From Micromonospora chokoriensis (GTDB lineage Bacteria > Actinomycetota > Actinomycetes > Mycobacteriales > Micromonosporaceae), in assembly GCF_000718555.1 (NCBI RefSeq), contig NZ_JOAN01000005.1, positions 1 to 64,000 of the forward strand: a stretch of DNA of 64,000 bases, in the 5' to 3' direction. This document shows, one piece after another, positions 62,901 to 64,000 of this stretch. How positions within the stretch are numbered: position 1 is the stretch's first letter; every line of letters starts with the position of its first letter. Under the pieces are notes generated by a model, which worked only from the letters and a program-made list of their open reading frames with translations, was not told the origin of the DNA and ran no database searches. The translations under genes were made by a program, and so were the position numbers.

Positions 62901-64000
62901 GGTACCCCTTGACGTGGATCTGTTTCTGGTGCCGACTCCTGAACCAGAGGGGAAACACTCCAGCCTGGGCGAGAGCGAGAGCGAGATTGCCGTAGATCGT
63001 GCCGAGGTCGGCGTCGAGCGCCGCGAGCATCTCGACATCGGCGTTCTCATGGACGGGGTACCCGCGCGAGGCGGAGTAGAGCCGAGCCATCTCTGCGCCG
63101 AAGTGACGCCCCGCTTGGAGCAACGGCAACGATTCCGGTTCACCTCTCACGACCACACCGGGCCCGGGCGCGACCCGACTCACCGCCATGGCCGTGTCGA
63201 GCACGGGGCCGATCGCGTCGACGGGCGCTCCCATCGTCGCCTGCACGTACAGGTTGTCTCCACGGGGGAAGACCGCCGGGTGCGCCGTGGCGGTGAGGTT
63301 CGCGTAGCGCGGGTTGACCACGAAGTCGGTCCCATTGAAGAGCTGACCCAGCGTCTCCCCCCGACTCTCGTTCAGGATGTTCCGGATTCTGAGCCTGTCA
63401 ACGTCCAACTCCGACACTGTCCGGCCAGACTCGCCTGCGAGAATCGCCGCGGGGGCCGTGATGGTCTCCGGCACGGGCACCAGGTGTACCTGCGGTCGCT
63501 GACCACGGGGGAAGCTGTTCAGGTTCCCGTGAAAGCGCTGGCCGTCAGAGAGCCAGCCAGCCATGTCGGCGACGACCCGCACGCTGCCGTCCGCATTCGT
63601 CAGCAGCAGCTCGCCCTTCGGGACGATCGCGCCGAGGCGTACCTGCTGGTTCTCCTCCTCGTCGCCGTAGCGACCAAACTCATGATTGATCGGGGCGTCC
63701 AGCAACGCCGGTACCGGCGGGGCCGACTCGGGGCCGGCCCACGATGTGCCGTCAGGTAGGGCTGCCGGGTCCACCACGCGGCCATGGGCGTCGAGAACGA
63801 TCGCCCAGGTTTGTACGGTGCCGTTGCCGTGGTCGGGGCCGTGGAGTTCTCGGATACGGCGACCGTTGGATTGGGGGTCGACGCCCTGTATGCCTGATGA
63901 GGTGTTGTGCCACACCCGTGCGTGACCGTCAGTGCCGTCGCCGCGGCTCTCCAGAAGGAGAACGCTCGCACCAGTGCCCTGCCCTTGCAGGGTGTTCCAG
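39826..64000 (-). CDS. giant multidomain protein (at least 8,057 residues in window; 5' end outside)
   Basis: One frame reads without a stop from the window edge to TAG at 39,826; the apparent Met at 63,915 is internal because the coding pattern continues upstream. Domain order (residue 1 is at 63,999): partial papain-like PL1 (1-90), module R1 (100-590), caspase-like C1 (625-880), PL2 (925-1090), R2 (1120-1650), motif L1 (1715-1790), OTU-like (1860-2075), beta-rich stack (2280-3775), degenerate PL3a/b (3800-4080), PL4 (4090-4235), R3 (4260-4680), Pro-rich (4700-4860), L2, PL5 (5055-5240), R4, C2 (5800-6015), GRYMS-type D1, L3, D2, ADP-ribosyltransferase-like (6700-6970), L4, PL6 (7370-7540), R5 (7557-8057). 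I recall such giants in Streptomyces annotated as lonely Cys domain proteins; this is from memory. A multi-effector or polymorphic-toxin role is inferred. No signal or secretion tag is visible because the N terminus is missing. Confidence 0.9.
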   Translation of the reverse strand, partial: WNTLQGQGTGASVLLLESRGDGTDGHARVWHNTSSGIQGVDPQSNGRRIRELHGPDHGNGTVQTWAIVLDAHGRVVDPAALPDGTSWAGPESAPPVPALLDAPINHEFGRYGDEEENQQVRLGAIVPKGELLLTNADGSVRVVADMAGWLSDGQRFHGNLNSFPRGQRPQVHLVPVPETITAPAAILAGESGRTVSELDVDRLRIRNILNESRGETLGQLFNGTDFVVNPRYANLTATAHPAVFPRGDNLYVQATMGAPVDAIGPVLDTAMAVSRVAPGPGVVVRGEPESLPLLQAGRHFGAEMARLYSASRGYPVHENADVEMLAALDADLGTIYGNLALALAQAGVFPLWFRSRHQKQIHVKGYLAVAARTSLPAVRSGMPPHLQTFLSTQRAAAHDRAADAMRRSFPTLAHDIREIEGWDRSRDNPLFDVGLNIVPGIGPMSGGRYLDQLLQGTDPELTPEAVFGVGGPHQLDRRAPYPPSILIEMRMLGAGNQTPEEYAAIRERLVAAAQRADRISEYRATLANTPTGRAIVAAVRTAASVPPPQRGPLVDAIRTAVIAHLRQRPGDAARLAEVLAPAEQRLGSLTPPATLRNPATQPRPPFGGPRGGSRASGPHPSASQGGTGFFLGPDDTSTVDLPPVTLTTKKDGTWYADGAEVQLRRVPELRNGWALLPDNELNQITGRDVLPDVTSIPVAVHPAGDGVRIPVRDTNGDTREVRITAEQLATILTNELPDITTPIALLSCSAGALPHGFAQRLATATGRHIIAPTTDLYLDTSNEQPQLATVDGESWALFTPDGTPWDVINDDINGKRTPFEGLTAVPSKPTEVWVGSTAATGGLVTSGGESRVLFEAEGLGGDGWDVINDLHDFEEFRASTGSASQDGPRLPAADAVQESTVAQKPRTPGDRARDLFGPTPHDRTAPVRLDPEELGHVVDDVVDLVREQGDSGPWSLAECVTMVNWFRHRVYPSGVGVTNASDDLPVGLGGVAGTRSSLIAGPGWARVDDPQALRNTLQRHGPGASVLLLESRGDGAIGHARAWHHTSDGVWGVDPQRDDRRVYPLNDDGARNLTGRWDGPDGRAGVVESYAVVLDGDGRVVDPWRLSADESWAAPESESRPSWLIDAPTNHQFGAHAQEVEVHNVAVVLSAGRPLPEKTLLVTSKDGLVQVLTDNKKFLVGADGLFYASRHSMAAAGVSPHPQLSRELHASVLEIKTVPGATLTGEENQPSVAEIQLRVRDVVQRLWRAQPVVGLRDRPSTALMDIFPDTDYDISPAHRDVKAASYPRFHPELPFYAQFTEDVPLAGVYGFLEHVAANGRPIEPAQTYLNTAMRIGRDAGALFIERQTGVRPSDQDMRLLATSEPVASLMGTVALASMTAMAGLDWQSNGQHIMKGRMLVASRHPLQAMWKELDSEVQGFLREQSADVRSIFTRRFLAAAPRFQADFNSRYNRPQHAPIDVLSVMLVDEERPQVRIGTVGQVLDEVLDPSSQGPRIRPSAFDIGEARSGDSLSQRGTPQTGPLPPTVALEARYYGTPDWRNQDPSLVSFSDFDGFSRDSQQLRESTQRIDLVASTAQMLGRDQRGRAVNAALVNVATAAPGQRPQRVDELRTAIARHLQAYPWTYQQTAMMLAPISAQLGVQLLPPPPTSANPAGGPRRSGPGGPPAGSGSRGRRGEQQPGHAEERRQRRAAPYTTTPSASSSSAGPAPTLPSPGELTGDDVQEVNRRLRQLGLPTRSETQIAEAYADLLKVSHPPTNSPGRIAWLVDFISSGKVPRLYAGSPRNAADHRSSDQAGASGSRPVASRPGSGQPSSGLESESTPRAVLDAPTDRRFGAPRRSRRPGGTATNPTIPPAGSTPSRSVVEVPPDGWCMLNAAVLTAPSQLAAMLSRPDPAFDPNSRTARDEADRDLRAAEWLTNVSEKVTLPGGAEEVARDGQLRDTVGRVALRLARMVRNPASFGLDPASFGAVAIRSARAVAGQGQNVYGPITEDDRKQLGKDVANWGNTWNGAYGDGYGVLLADALGMRLLVGTTERPQGFFHPDTQEHRGSAEVLRLWQKDPTHFNGWIDTPAGQTAGVRPEPPRRGVAPGDRFIVDFPPISEVPSPTAGDSDLIEMIEQSRSLAAATAGEAFIEEIDEDPQPAGPGAAVPGRSVPGPSLPAGPAPTQQPTSTRAVPWYVARGATGGMTVQSAGWTRPDEVAERIVNALPAAPPDGSVADGFVLSRGVRTQIEGMLRIESAPGDPAVTEDVSDAPDSVTKQMTNEANTDKWDELLRVGWVGDIDGRLVWIKPKLHAPTHLDKSDKGPRRYEVAFGSTSTGTEGERSSPGEWTLLPDLLKGLKGSSYLTYAPELELGGGRSQSGAESRRIISGRKLFINDTVKFRSGVSFEVYVDGKPWGKPALVDGDEGMLVVKFPSQDVTRSYGPNETAPQQGPAGGAGPASAHEVLNAVDFTPAMAQLQRTLRQGEDALPAAAAADVVNQVSHQHLNERAARGRSRWLLNGSDTSSHLVVQTGEHSPRHPFGKSFQGYVEISLVPRRLQRVAEIEGVGIRDDIGVVRGSSTSSGVDTSYSADLPHVSVSRIVSPSILRFGVGVGLPVKWGTSTAQEISAEGMNHTVLYREEAQVRYAADLEVQIRVHSSTHNFSYSATSTRGEIGVPASEQDAFENAIRGKSFDETNGVHWYTPMTPPSVVRPPAPLPPAAVDQQLGPKRPDAPQTRVPFRPGTAPHPQEPLILASRRGDGPGTTVGLPGAGPVAGHVLVALRDAVGARHGSSVRESDLESGPKTEPDAESWAAVGRQVGLTYGLPALEGDPGRLRTGIRSTFTIGGHEYKVLVVAHPRALVSTREYQMTVNNRALASTGIKAGITKEREIGVDLSATFLLKPPGVARAPITPHVGYSSESSSERTHARTVKSYRRTETLGAVVEHTYELVYEIVVQPTGGEPTTRLHHGKTVQQQVVVPKPHLPANPVAKDELDSVKVDSFGPGSRRAEPSQPPANQVRFDTNGVSGVYPRFPELPELESTAARLYGTLHGLPADWHQNPLNWPEQLMSLAVPTELAANFAALTRSGTSWTLFLGERDGWSTALEVSAEVYDAQHLRASDEVEVEQYSQAVTQFEVSDESTRSFSAGVGVGGYATLGGNTTDETSLTSTLVGASGVGHTSYEWGDSKTTSSGSMDISRATYNKTVRGYRAGLVRFKVRLVATPTRTTGRMLGDLTRGTNPFTSTASRELSGVVDLRNGLEFEVPDRLVDELGLQTGEDERAQPPASPRRVEVDPALGRAASHLERLQADEPLEFILGTLVDRKILTDQPTPLRESLTRTFSSEALELQAFQLFSSGVQGWFMVPGGMWGAGYLHVQVKGEYGAQQPGRARPDARLTLRTEVIGSVERSGSSGSSVGFSGAARVRGAETSTAGGMTFARGSLDRGTGVSQGQEESTKDIYRYNTPATYELNNAVTFTVKLDYSLQLPMNAQLAPGLGSTLSQITTGRPDNIVWSVEPPPFQGGTARRLVPEYLTRPVDEPGQRWEPLLRVEPDDTTATLNELVSGDTSFIPVSLTAAHGIDTAGLNPKAPGWAGQRLRSPSFTLGEVLVEADQFTAESNLRPRLPQLLAHQYLLPDSKIRLGIDLTDASQLLDDQGKPLTVTLKGRRYSQADTKPAASSDAGSGWLVGFGPEVADPDAHLKYGGIRSGWKGGRDSERESTEELSEIVERNEEERAAYTYYRYRATLVAHLPDGRRETFEPRDDSGGGWLYGMSKVPFDALVPPGDEMRDRFAVNDHQFSPARLEQVTNDALTRAGSSPNASATLDALGEAWYPAGVWSSAAVGQGPHTVSANDRWSRPPSWAAVVDRVRDAGPGASAFVRLTPSDGSAEPQTLAVYHAADGQILLVDPEETDQRQRVRPVQTWNPRTPPSTAEVLVVESSGDPVLKNGWPTHSGDLPAAQDRASQRAGVGAGALAGLSALAEELYPAGVSPVPVPASAGAGQRSEAFTNVEQWSRTPSWSAVTSALEEAGPGSTAFVVSTRQDGSEYSLAFHHTSDNRTVRVELPDARTGTTPSAPPRSPAAARVLVVDPLGKPVAGAFPSTSDFVAGTSTVRNDADAQQAFDWLDSVNLDGSETNCVLTAFTSDLCLLEDSSFEAPAESIQDEADLVNYQRQTLELIDGDKSPIFRTDPGSIREAMGSAADGARGIVLVRASTPGGAVTTAHAFNVIRYKGEVVFLDGQRGGLAKLPESFNEWIFLPLTEGIDVSAKSDLVAPSELDGKAGAIGLEGEENTIIVFAPGREQPMNGTVLARRHSGSPGVDADYDLQVALDERQYFLDYSDGFLYEDNFKDEFGSAKRDGEWLNLPILETITYPTRVTSGDAGRPEWPDVYSEYRTTLSRTAQAPLYRPESRSSSGLPIEHVYRSEDGWVITERGRGAQLFAAYHTDLVYAQWNVGVPLDDGLGFVWWLLEGDRTFRAVPRQLLENGLEFGRTVTAAYLGVQPGEVGQYLDVPGVSALWSFMTHTYTHVVVAAVGILYHTPGLDKNLLAAGMRNPLSSVRSELPIAIRRHLEVEAESIKAAFVAQFSENRKSLDRTMSRQDVGGLSILQVELIESSHHVGDYLDNALLDRPAAFISQRAAVGLNSNDNEFARLDDNDGRMEKCVVYEIRNFRDVEVTPDALDAHWHEFVDHLRELRDRRRMATRVPPVVQGVDPGQQPSPSDGVDALTGTLAGLELPSIDAPLRTAGSSRLRRPLPPPPADPVQPMLRPPPADPMPPLSGGSVRRLPQPPGGSVRRLPQPPGGSVEPSSSQPGVPVASGAAVGGASTTGSSLPQRRGGGGYTRLAQQEAQQRPQLRPLPHPLPPYAPHDQAVEPADGGVTEPVVGGVVINSEFVADVNEQLRRFNPDHHRNRSARTVTRHAQLAFSASPLSRPHRDLVYLTAYYIASGGEVPRLLGSSRRAGSAEQVHNPDGPVAGSSRQAASVSADPGVRSSGVHVEARVDPEPVDRMPAAGSSVVPGLSVASPVEPLRSEGAPRVSGRGDAADDDGVGSSGPDGDSSLRAANESGVMRHGREPVRMSPDDLNDLVDEVVGERSVMDALLLPDCVSLVNRFSRAVYRGGVRPARAVDDTAVGQGGVAGVRAGIIAGPGWYRADSASALSTVAHGAKVGATVLVMVSRDRGRTGHVLAAHHTTDGVRWADPQRLSENRSRTTSDVVPKLISQAVDIRFVVLDSYGQVVTVDHPDLGEVVARGTRPESSSLESAVIDAPINHDFGYGAPELELHDVEVERVNQGQAQGDEMLRTSDGLVRVKVDAARHYYGSDGKWYLDPEKAPSGVQTSKARSRSLFIPEIVAAPWEMLTGERAQGAELIRQHIYRIRQMFLGARNVSLGNLFPGPDFIVAPGARDWNINSWRHIFPDADTIFQQISVGIPAHNIIGTLVAITPMIRSGAGLDVVRPAMGFASEVTAMFLNSGDSEVVRTLSYFDKDTSLISGVLALGFIQTAAIPLWWSRGRGEGGIPKAFLTVASRVSLRALRDRLPERARSWLSENRASVQAAFTRHLSQHPYLQGNEQRHLDTYLRERKGLPDEPEATNPPRRRTVFAWQFLDQLLIGGEELRQIDVLDVADATDMPDRPNESPLIPVEFRQIGPRHTSWEKHNEDMNKIVTHVRNADAHAGAMVAYAGTQIGGRFVDALRDVVLAAGPVDSSATMPRVLSMTPEVNRLALAVRDFLARNPLHRGNIEKYLQQVGGRIKQPLIDVMPQPGSSVAPPSQPTPGRGGTASQRADPPRGPQRTAPQRSTSGTAATVPSRSTPAAPGGSGGRGFTLGDPGTSGAELPTVSDLRASRDGTWFADGAEVLLREVPGLRDGWALLAESELAQVVGRDVVREGKSVPVAVHPAGAAVRVPVRDPDGEIYDVSMTAEQLAYILAERLPVGTSVALLSCSAGALPQGFAQQFAIAANRNVLAPVTDLFVDVAGEQIEVLTMGGESWLLFTPDGSPWDVINDEVEGKVRAFDGLVAVPTRLTSDTDVHIDDPKHIPAKPDGQTRLPESAEPVVDAVREDITVQRSAGEVSAGVASVVDLDHEYGMVVKPKLVKPTEVGDGPVRLNPVWYRLDDFPRAFLERKDARWHYAVDEDGEIRIGTEEIRTVVDDAEWEQLLAGMREHDDQLTLEELKASLDGQGHPTIAASFLDEGGVSVSSARISGEFHWNATRGQWEVDDKSGRYMSKKVRPDVHEDDVSRWLGNVARRMSDGLGVEVAPVTHKHAKPAPAPAPPVEPVAEPLVTPLTVASETSRAAVSPPLGKRRADPSAVVSDRPGLASTPVVGSAVQPPPPPLPSDRAGLTVKDAALVESVDAEFVAEVEADLPKPYHGGKLDVQTVQKYLTEMLPANPGAPRTPRKALAFSTAHYIALGGVPRIRGGNPRGSGSGQSSQGSSASQSSDHFDSSELQARDRELDFRFGDLEGPTEIKAMERDASGEVRINPFFSVALSDLSPSDILAHPHASWTFVVGGDGVIRVGSEAPEELLGGASFEQLLARMRQFDPRVTADQLRVGHPTVSVEFDDEGRTIVSPARLAGELSYDQFDGRWVLNSQSGRYMSSSVRDDALLRDVQWWLSNAAAAFSDHLGVQVHPIPTESDFTDLSPSPEDRARYVQRQAETIAARYPGASEADRAEIARAAAGVLADFDAPVSEALQAAATRAHQLGVPAMPEPLSSVAPSPADDAYFRYGQRQLATARAYLDVASVRQRQNQLRRARFGGGIPGDPASEDLWLRQATASLFLSLPPGEVFGDVMYRNSDLHELALAAGDVTSSVVESEDGLATPQRGYIQVPAGDVPVSGGVLTVPGALVAMTRRPTPRPGQVVLELHVGSALESNLRGGSLLILPDTPFAVVATQRSGTVLTEVPGPYVVSSGSPAVYRTARLLDIGDPFAGQQIQLPAMHFYGGKEDLAPGDDNLTLVVRPLTPLPEGPGPFSLDPRASYQVRAVEWDEDDGRVTVELLEVTRSARAARAGQPTAVAGLPIRADGPLPLAEVRVAQDAALLTARQTTRLRWQGWRLVPSSLLVEDDLDSVLNAAIADFDDVSDHREFLRDRIADEDGVTPEALGLPLDADLVAMLDGPEASELTPPLIALYRSRRVAVVRPDGSLIRFGESQNPEAPWVVLVQTSRGLRPALVEGSVVAAEPGSVESYQPRAQMSDPVLVRDAFEVGEETVQNVNQHLADLHHPAVSPARIVQARMEMQEFEVLPTSPAQLSRSIAEHIHGGGVDSGLRAGKQSADGLHVRSGSRSLPYRMAGPEQSQTQLIAADERQHSSGRDRTSTVSWHAEQTEFARQRGLMSPLPSGRVAASSATPTPATSGSSGSDRPAGTRTTVVTARDVQSMRMVEVEVPADLADALDRLPDWDGSTPDCLTRVHSVLTNAGVGSRYGMDDSPPQVTDLAVRLGGRFQAGTADDLLSMPSGAFSLAWVRRPGRPQHVVIVYRPPASAPELDGGLLVIETQSSGAVPRYRLFWPAERPQLGTADVSGLGGPLRLPTSEGRLLYVSGADEIAAGGPVLQDSAADALVDPAATTGVGAVGFEIEAEVFVKEPGDRLKHLPSRTVLATSVEGIEIVIDKRGYKWDGYRFLQRGSEGGQGVTLPILEVVSPPLATVNGEASRLSLDHFRERLDGLFRDLESVPVFQRGSAGVRLVDVINAGSGWSFPSDGSVEQLEIWRPIDTPSPYYLQATVGVPVVALDSFLDSLAQEGRTSWDDQMQRMATGRAMGARVARHYVEASGRRISDRDADVLAGVRGVAQVRGYVAMLYTQLAARTAGNPNAPALTKNQTAVALRNPISVVRESLSPEVKNYLSAQGASIATRMVKKLLVDEGIVKDQERSRAILADPSIQLIFKASFGVDGDFLDPQDLTGVNREPGLYGELDTGNSDAVPLVLLEVRSVGWGIKNKDEVWDGVLDMHQLAQGTYSGAARAMLDPRPDAELINEILNAPLVRLVLPSLSEIEAVVERLPENEKAAAAQLVNDLPDLRRHLGLAVTDPDDRAAKQGLQRHLRGLINQLQQLERQVGSREDAARLARLRAGLSTI
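42230..42450 (-). repeat. short motif L4 of the giant protein
   Basis: DAFEVGEETVQNVNQHLADLH start, AEHIHGGGVDSGL end: the most divergent copy of the motif, without the PRL ending. Confidence 0.45.
43050..43900 (-). other. ADP-ribosyltransferase-like region of the giant protein
   Basis: GDVMYRNSDLHELALAAGDV, then GALVAMTRRPTPRPGQVVLELHV and SLLILPDTPFAVVATQ follow the strand order of ADP-ribosyltransferases (YRG, STS, E-x-E then a PP/PDT-x-F turn). YRN replaces YRG and the catalytic Glu position reads GGS, so it may be inactive. Confidence 0.4.
44150..44710 (-). repeat. GRYMS-type domain D2 of the giant protein
   Basis: Second copy: WTFVVGGDGVIRVGSEAPEE, HPTVSVEFDDEGRTIVSPARLAGEL and NSQSGRYMSSSVRDD. 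D1 and D2 flank motif L3, indicating duplication of a D-L block. Confidence 0.6.
44770..45010 (-). repeat. short motif L3 of the giant protein
   Basis: SVDAEFVAEVEADLPKP start, AHYIALGGVPRIRGGNPRGSG end; the same pattern as L1 and L2 with a Ser/Gln-rich tail. Confidence 0.6.
45250..45880 (-). repeat. GRYMS-type domain D1 of the giant protein
   Basis: About 200 residues: WHYAVDEDGEIRIGTEEI, HPTIAASFLDEGG and DDKSGRYMSKKVRPDV. The second copy, D2 at 44,150-44,710, shares SGRYMS, the acidic linker and the W-W/W-L-x-N-A/V ending. Family unknown. Confidence 0.6.
45960..46600 (-). other. caspase-like domain C2 of the giant protein
   Basis: Close copy of C1: GWALLAESELAQVVGRDVV, His in VAVHPAG (46,371), Cys in ALLSCSAGALPQGFAQ (46,233), LAPVTDLFVD and GSPWDVINDEVEGK. 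Confidence 0.6.
46780..48840 (-). repeat. PL5 plus module R4 of the giant protein
   Basis: PL5 has Cys in LPDCVSLVNRF (48,747), His in TGHVLAAHH (48,507) and ADPQ near 48,455, so the triad appears intact. R4 starts IDAPINHDFG and has FQQISVGIPAHNIIGTLV and LTVASRVSLRALRDRLPERARSWL. Confidence 0.75.
49170..49410 (-). repeat. short motif L2 of the giant protein
   Basis: VINSEFVADVNEQLRRF start, AYYIASGGEVPRLLGSSRR end: same pattern as L1, followed by a Ser/Asp-rich linker and PL5. Confidence 0.65.
49420..49905 (-). repeat. Pro-rich linker with 33-bp tandem repeat
   Basis: Pro/Gly/Arg-rich spacer (PLPPPPADPVQP). Two tandem 33-bp units at 49,652-49,684 and 49,685-49,717 encode GGSVRRLPQPP, and a partial third follows. 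It is a likely flexible hinge between two halves of the giant protein. Confidence 0.85.
49960..52610 (-). repeat. degenerate PL3a and PL3b, then PL4 plus module R3
   Basis: PL3a and PL3b are tandem remnants (YPAGV, W-S-R-x-P-S-W, AGPG-A/S-x-AF) that keep YHAADG or FHHTSDN but lack the Cys helix. PL4 keeps Cys (TNCVLTA, 51,648), His (AHAFNV, 51,390) and Asp (FLDGQRG, 51,346). R3 follows. Much of R3 is visibly AT-richer than the rest (45% GC at 50,281-50,340). Confidence 0.75.
52680..57160 (-). other. beta-rich stack of the giant protein
   Basis: About 1,500 residues of strand-like sequence with at least four long Ser/Thr-rich amphipathic stretches (SSTSSGVDTSYSADLPHVSV, GYSSESSSERTHARTV, SAGVGVGGYATLGGNTTDE, RSGSSGSSVGFSGAARVRG). 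Each is flanked by EVxxxYE or VRFKVRL-like strands. The pattern suggests adhesion or pore-forming hairpins, but no family was recognised. Confidence 0.55.
57780..58420 (-). other. OTU-like cysteine protease domain of the giant protein
   Basis: PPDGWCMLNAA contains an Asp-Gly-x-Cys entry like OTU deubiquitinases (Cys at 58,386). WGNTWNGAYGDGYGVLLADALGMRLLV follows, and a His in THFNGWIDTP (57,813) completes a Cys-His pair at the right spacing. Confidence 0.6.
58630..58855 (-). repeat. short motif L1 of the giant protein
   Basis: About 75 residues beginning DDVQEVNRRLRQLGLP and ending FISSGKVPRLYAGSPRN. Shared features with L2-L4: V-x-x-V-N-x-x-L start, and an I-x-x-G-G-x-V-P-R-L-like end followed by a Ser/Gly-rich linker. 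Confidence 0.65.
59050..61230 (-). repeat. PL2 plus module R2 of the giant protein
   Basis: PL2 carries Cys in LAECVTMVNWF (61,125), His in GHARAWHH (60,885) and VDPQ near 60,838, the papain-fold toxin (Tox-PL) triad order. R2 starts IDAPTNHQFG, with FYAQFTEDVPLAGVYGFL and LVASRHPLQAMWKELDSEVQGFL. Confidence 0.75.
61370..62130 (-). other. caspase-like domain C1 of the giant protein
   Basis: GWALLPDNELNQITGRDVLP leads to a His in VAVHPAG (about 61,899) and a Cys in ALLSCSAGALP (61,758), followed by HIIAPTTDLYL. The His...Cys order and the hydrophobic strand before Cys resemble clan CD (caspase/C80-like) peptidases. It ends with duplicated WDVIND motifs near 61,575 and 61,405. Confidence 0.6.
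62230..64000 (-). repeat. PL1 (partial) plus module R1 of the giant protein
   Basis: First papain-like plus helical unit. PL1 shows the second half only: His in GHARVWHN and VDPQ near 63,870; its Cys would be off the window. Module R1 starts at IDAPINHEFG and includes YVQATMGAPVDAIG and VAARTSLPAVRSGMPPHLQTFL. Confidence 0.8.

Noticed and set aside
63915..63915. Met codon as start of the giant gene
   Set aside because: The open frame and PL-type homology (GASVLLLESRGDG upstream) continue to the window edge.

Overview
The DNA is about 70% GC with strong third-position GC bias, GTG/TTG starts, GGAGG-type ribosome sites, Tat and lipoprotein signals, and plant-polysaccharide enzymes behind LacI- and CebR-like operators. 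This suggests a filamentous actinobacterium; Micromonosporaceae is my best guess, from gene style only. No rRNA, tRNA, CRISPR array, insertion sequence or origin was seen.

Region 1 (1-22.2 kb) is mainly carbohydrate use. It holds a GH62 arabinofuranosidase (cut by the window edge) under a CebR-like box, a hypothetical protein, and an FGGY sugar-acid kinase. These are followed by a four-gene ABC importer with a divergent LacI regulator, a GH67 alpha-glucuronidase broken by a frameshift, and a Tat-exported GH95 alpha-L-fucosidase. Two similar palindromes sit before the importer and before the GH67 gene, which suggests one LacI regulon. Then come a lipoprotein, a DUF3800-like protein, an alpha/beta hydrolase, a secreted SMP-30-like protein, an NmrA-type reductase, an MpaB/DUF2236-like protein and a small secreted protein.

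Region 2 (22.3-34.0 kb) is an unusual cluster. It has a ParA/MinD-like ATPase, an ECF sigma factor with a zinc anti-sigma factor, and a beta-helix protein fused to two CbbX/EccA-type AAA+ domains. Two large proline-rich proteins end in what look like degenerate ADP-ribosyltransferase folds, and there is a small basic ORF and a 386-residue unknown. It resembles accessory parts of type VII secretion loci, but no ESX core gene or WXG100 protein is visible.

Region 3 (34.1-39.8 kb) is an FbpABC-type ABC importer (ATPase, fused double permease, lipoprotein) facing a histidine kinase/response regulator pair, with an 18-bp perfect palindrome between them.

Region 4 (39.8-64.0 kb) is one open reading frame of at least 8,057 codons with its N terminus outside the window. 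It contains five papain-like domain plus helical-module units, two caspase-like domains, an OTU-like domain, a roughly 1,500-residue beta-rich stack, a proline-rich linker and four copies of a short motif. It looks like a giant multi-effector or polymorphic-toxin-type protein and is the most interesting object here.
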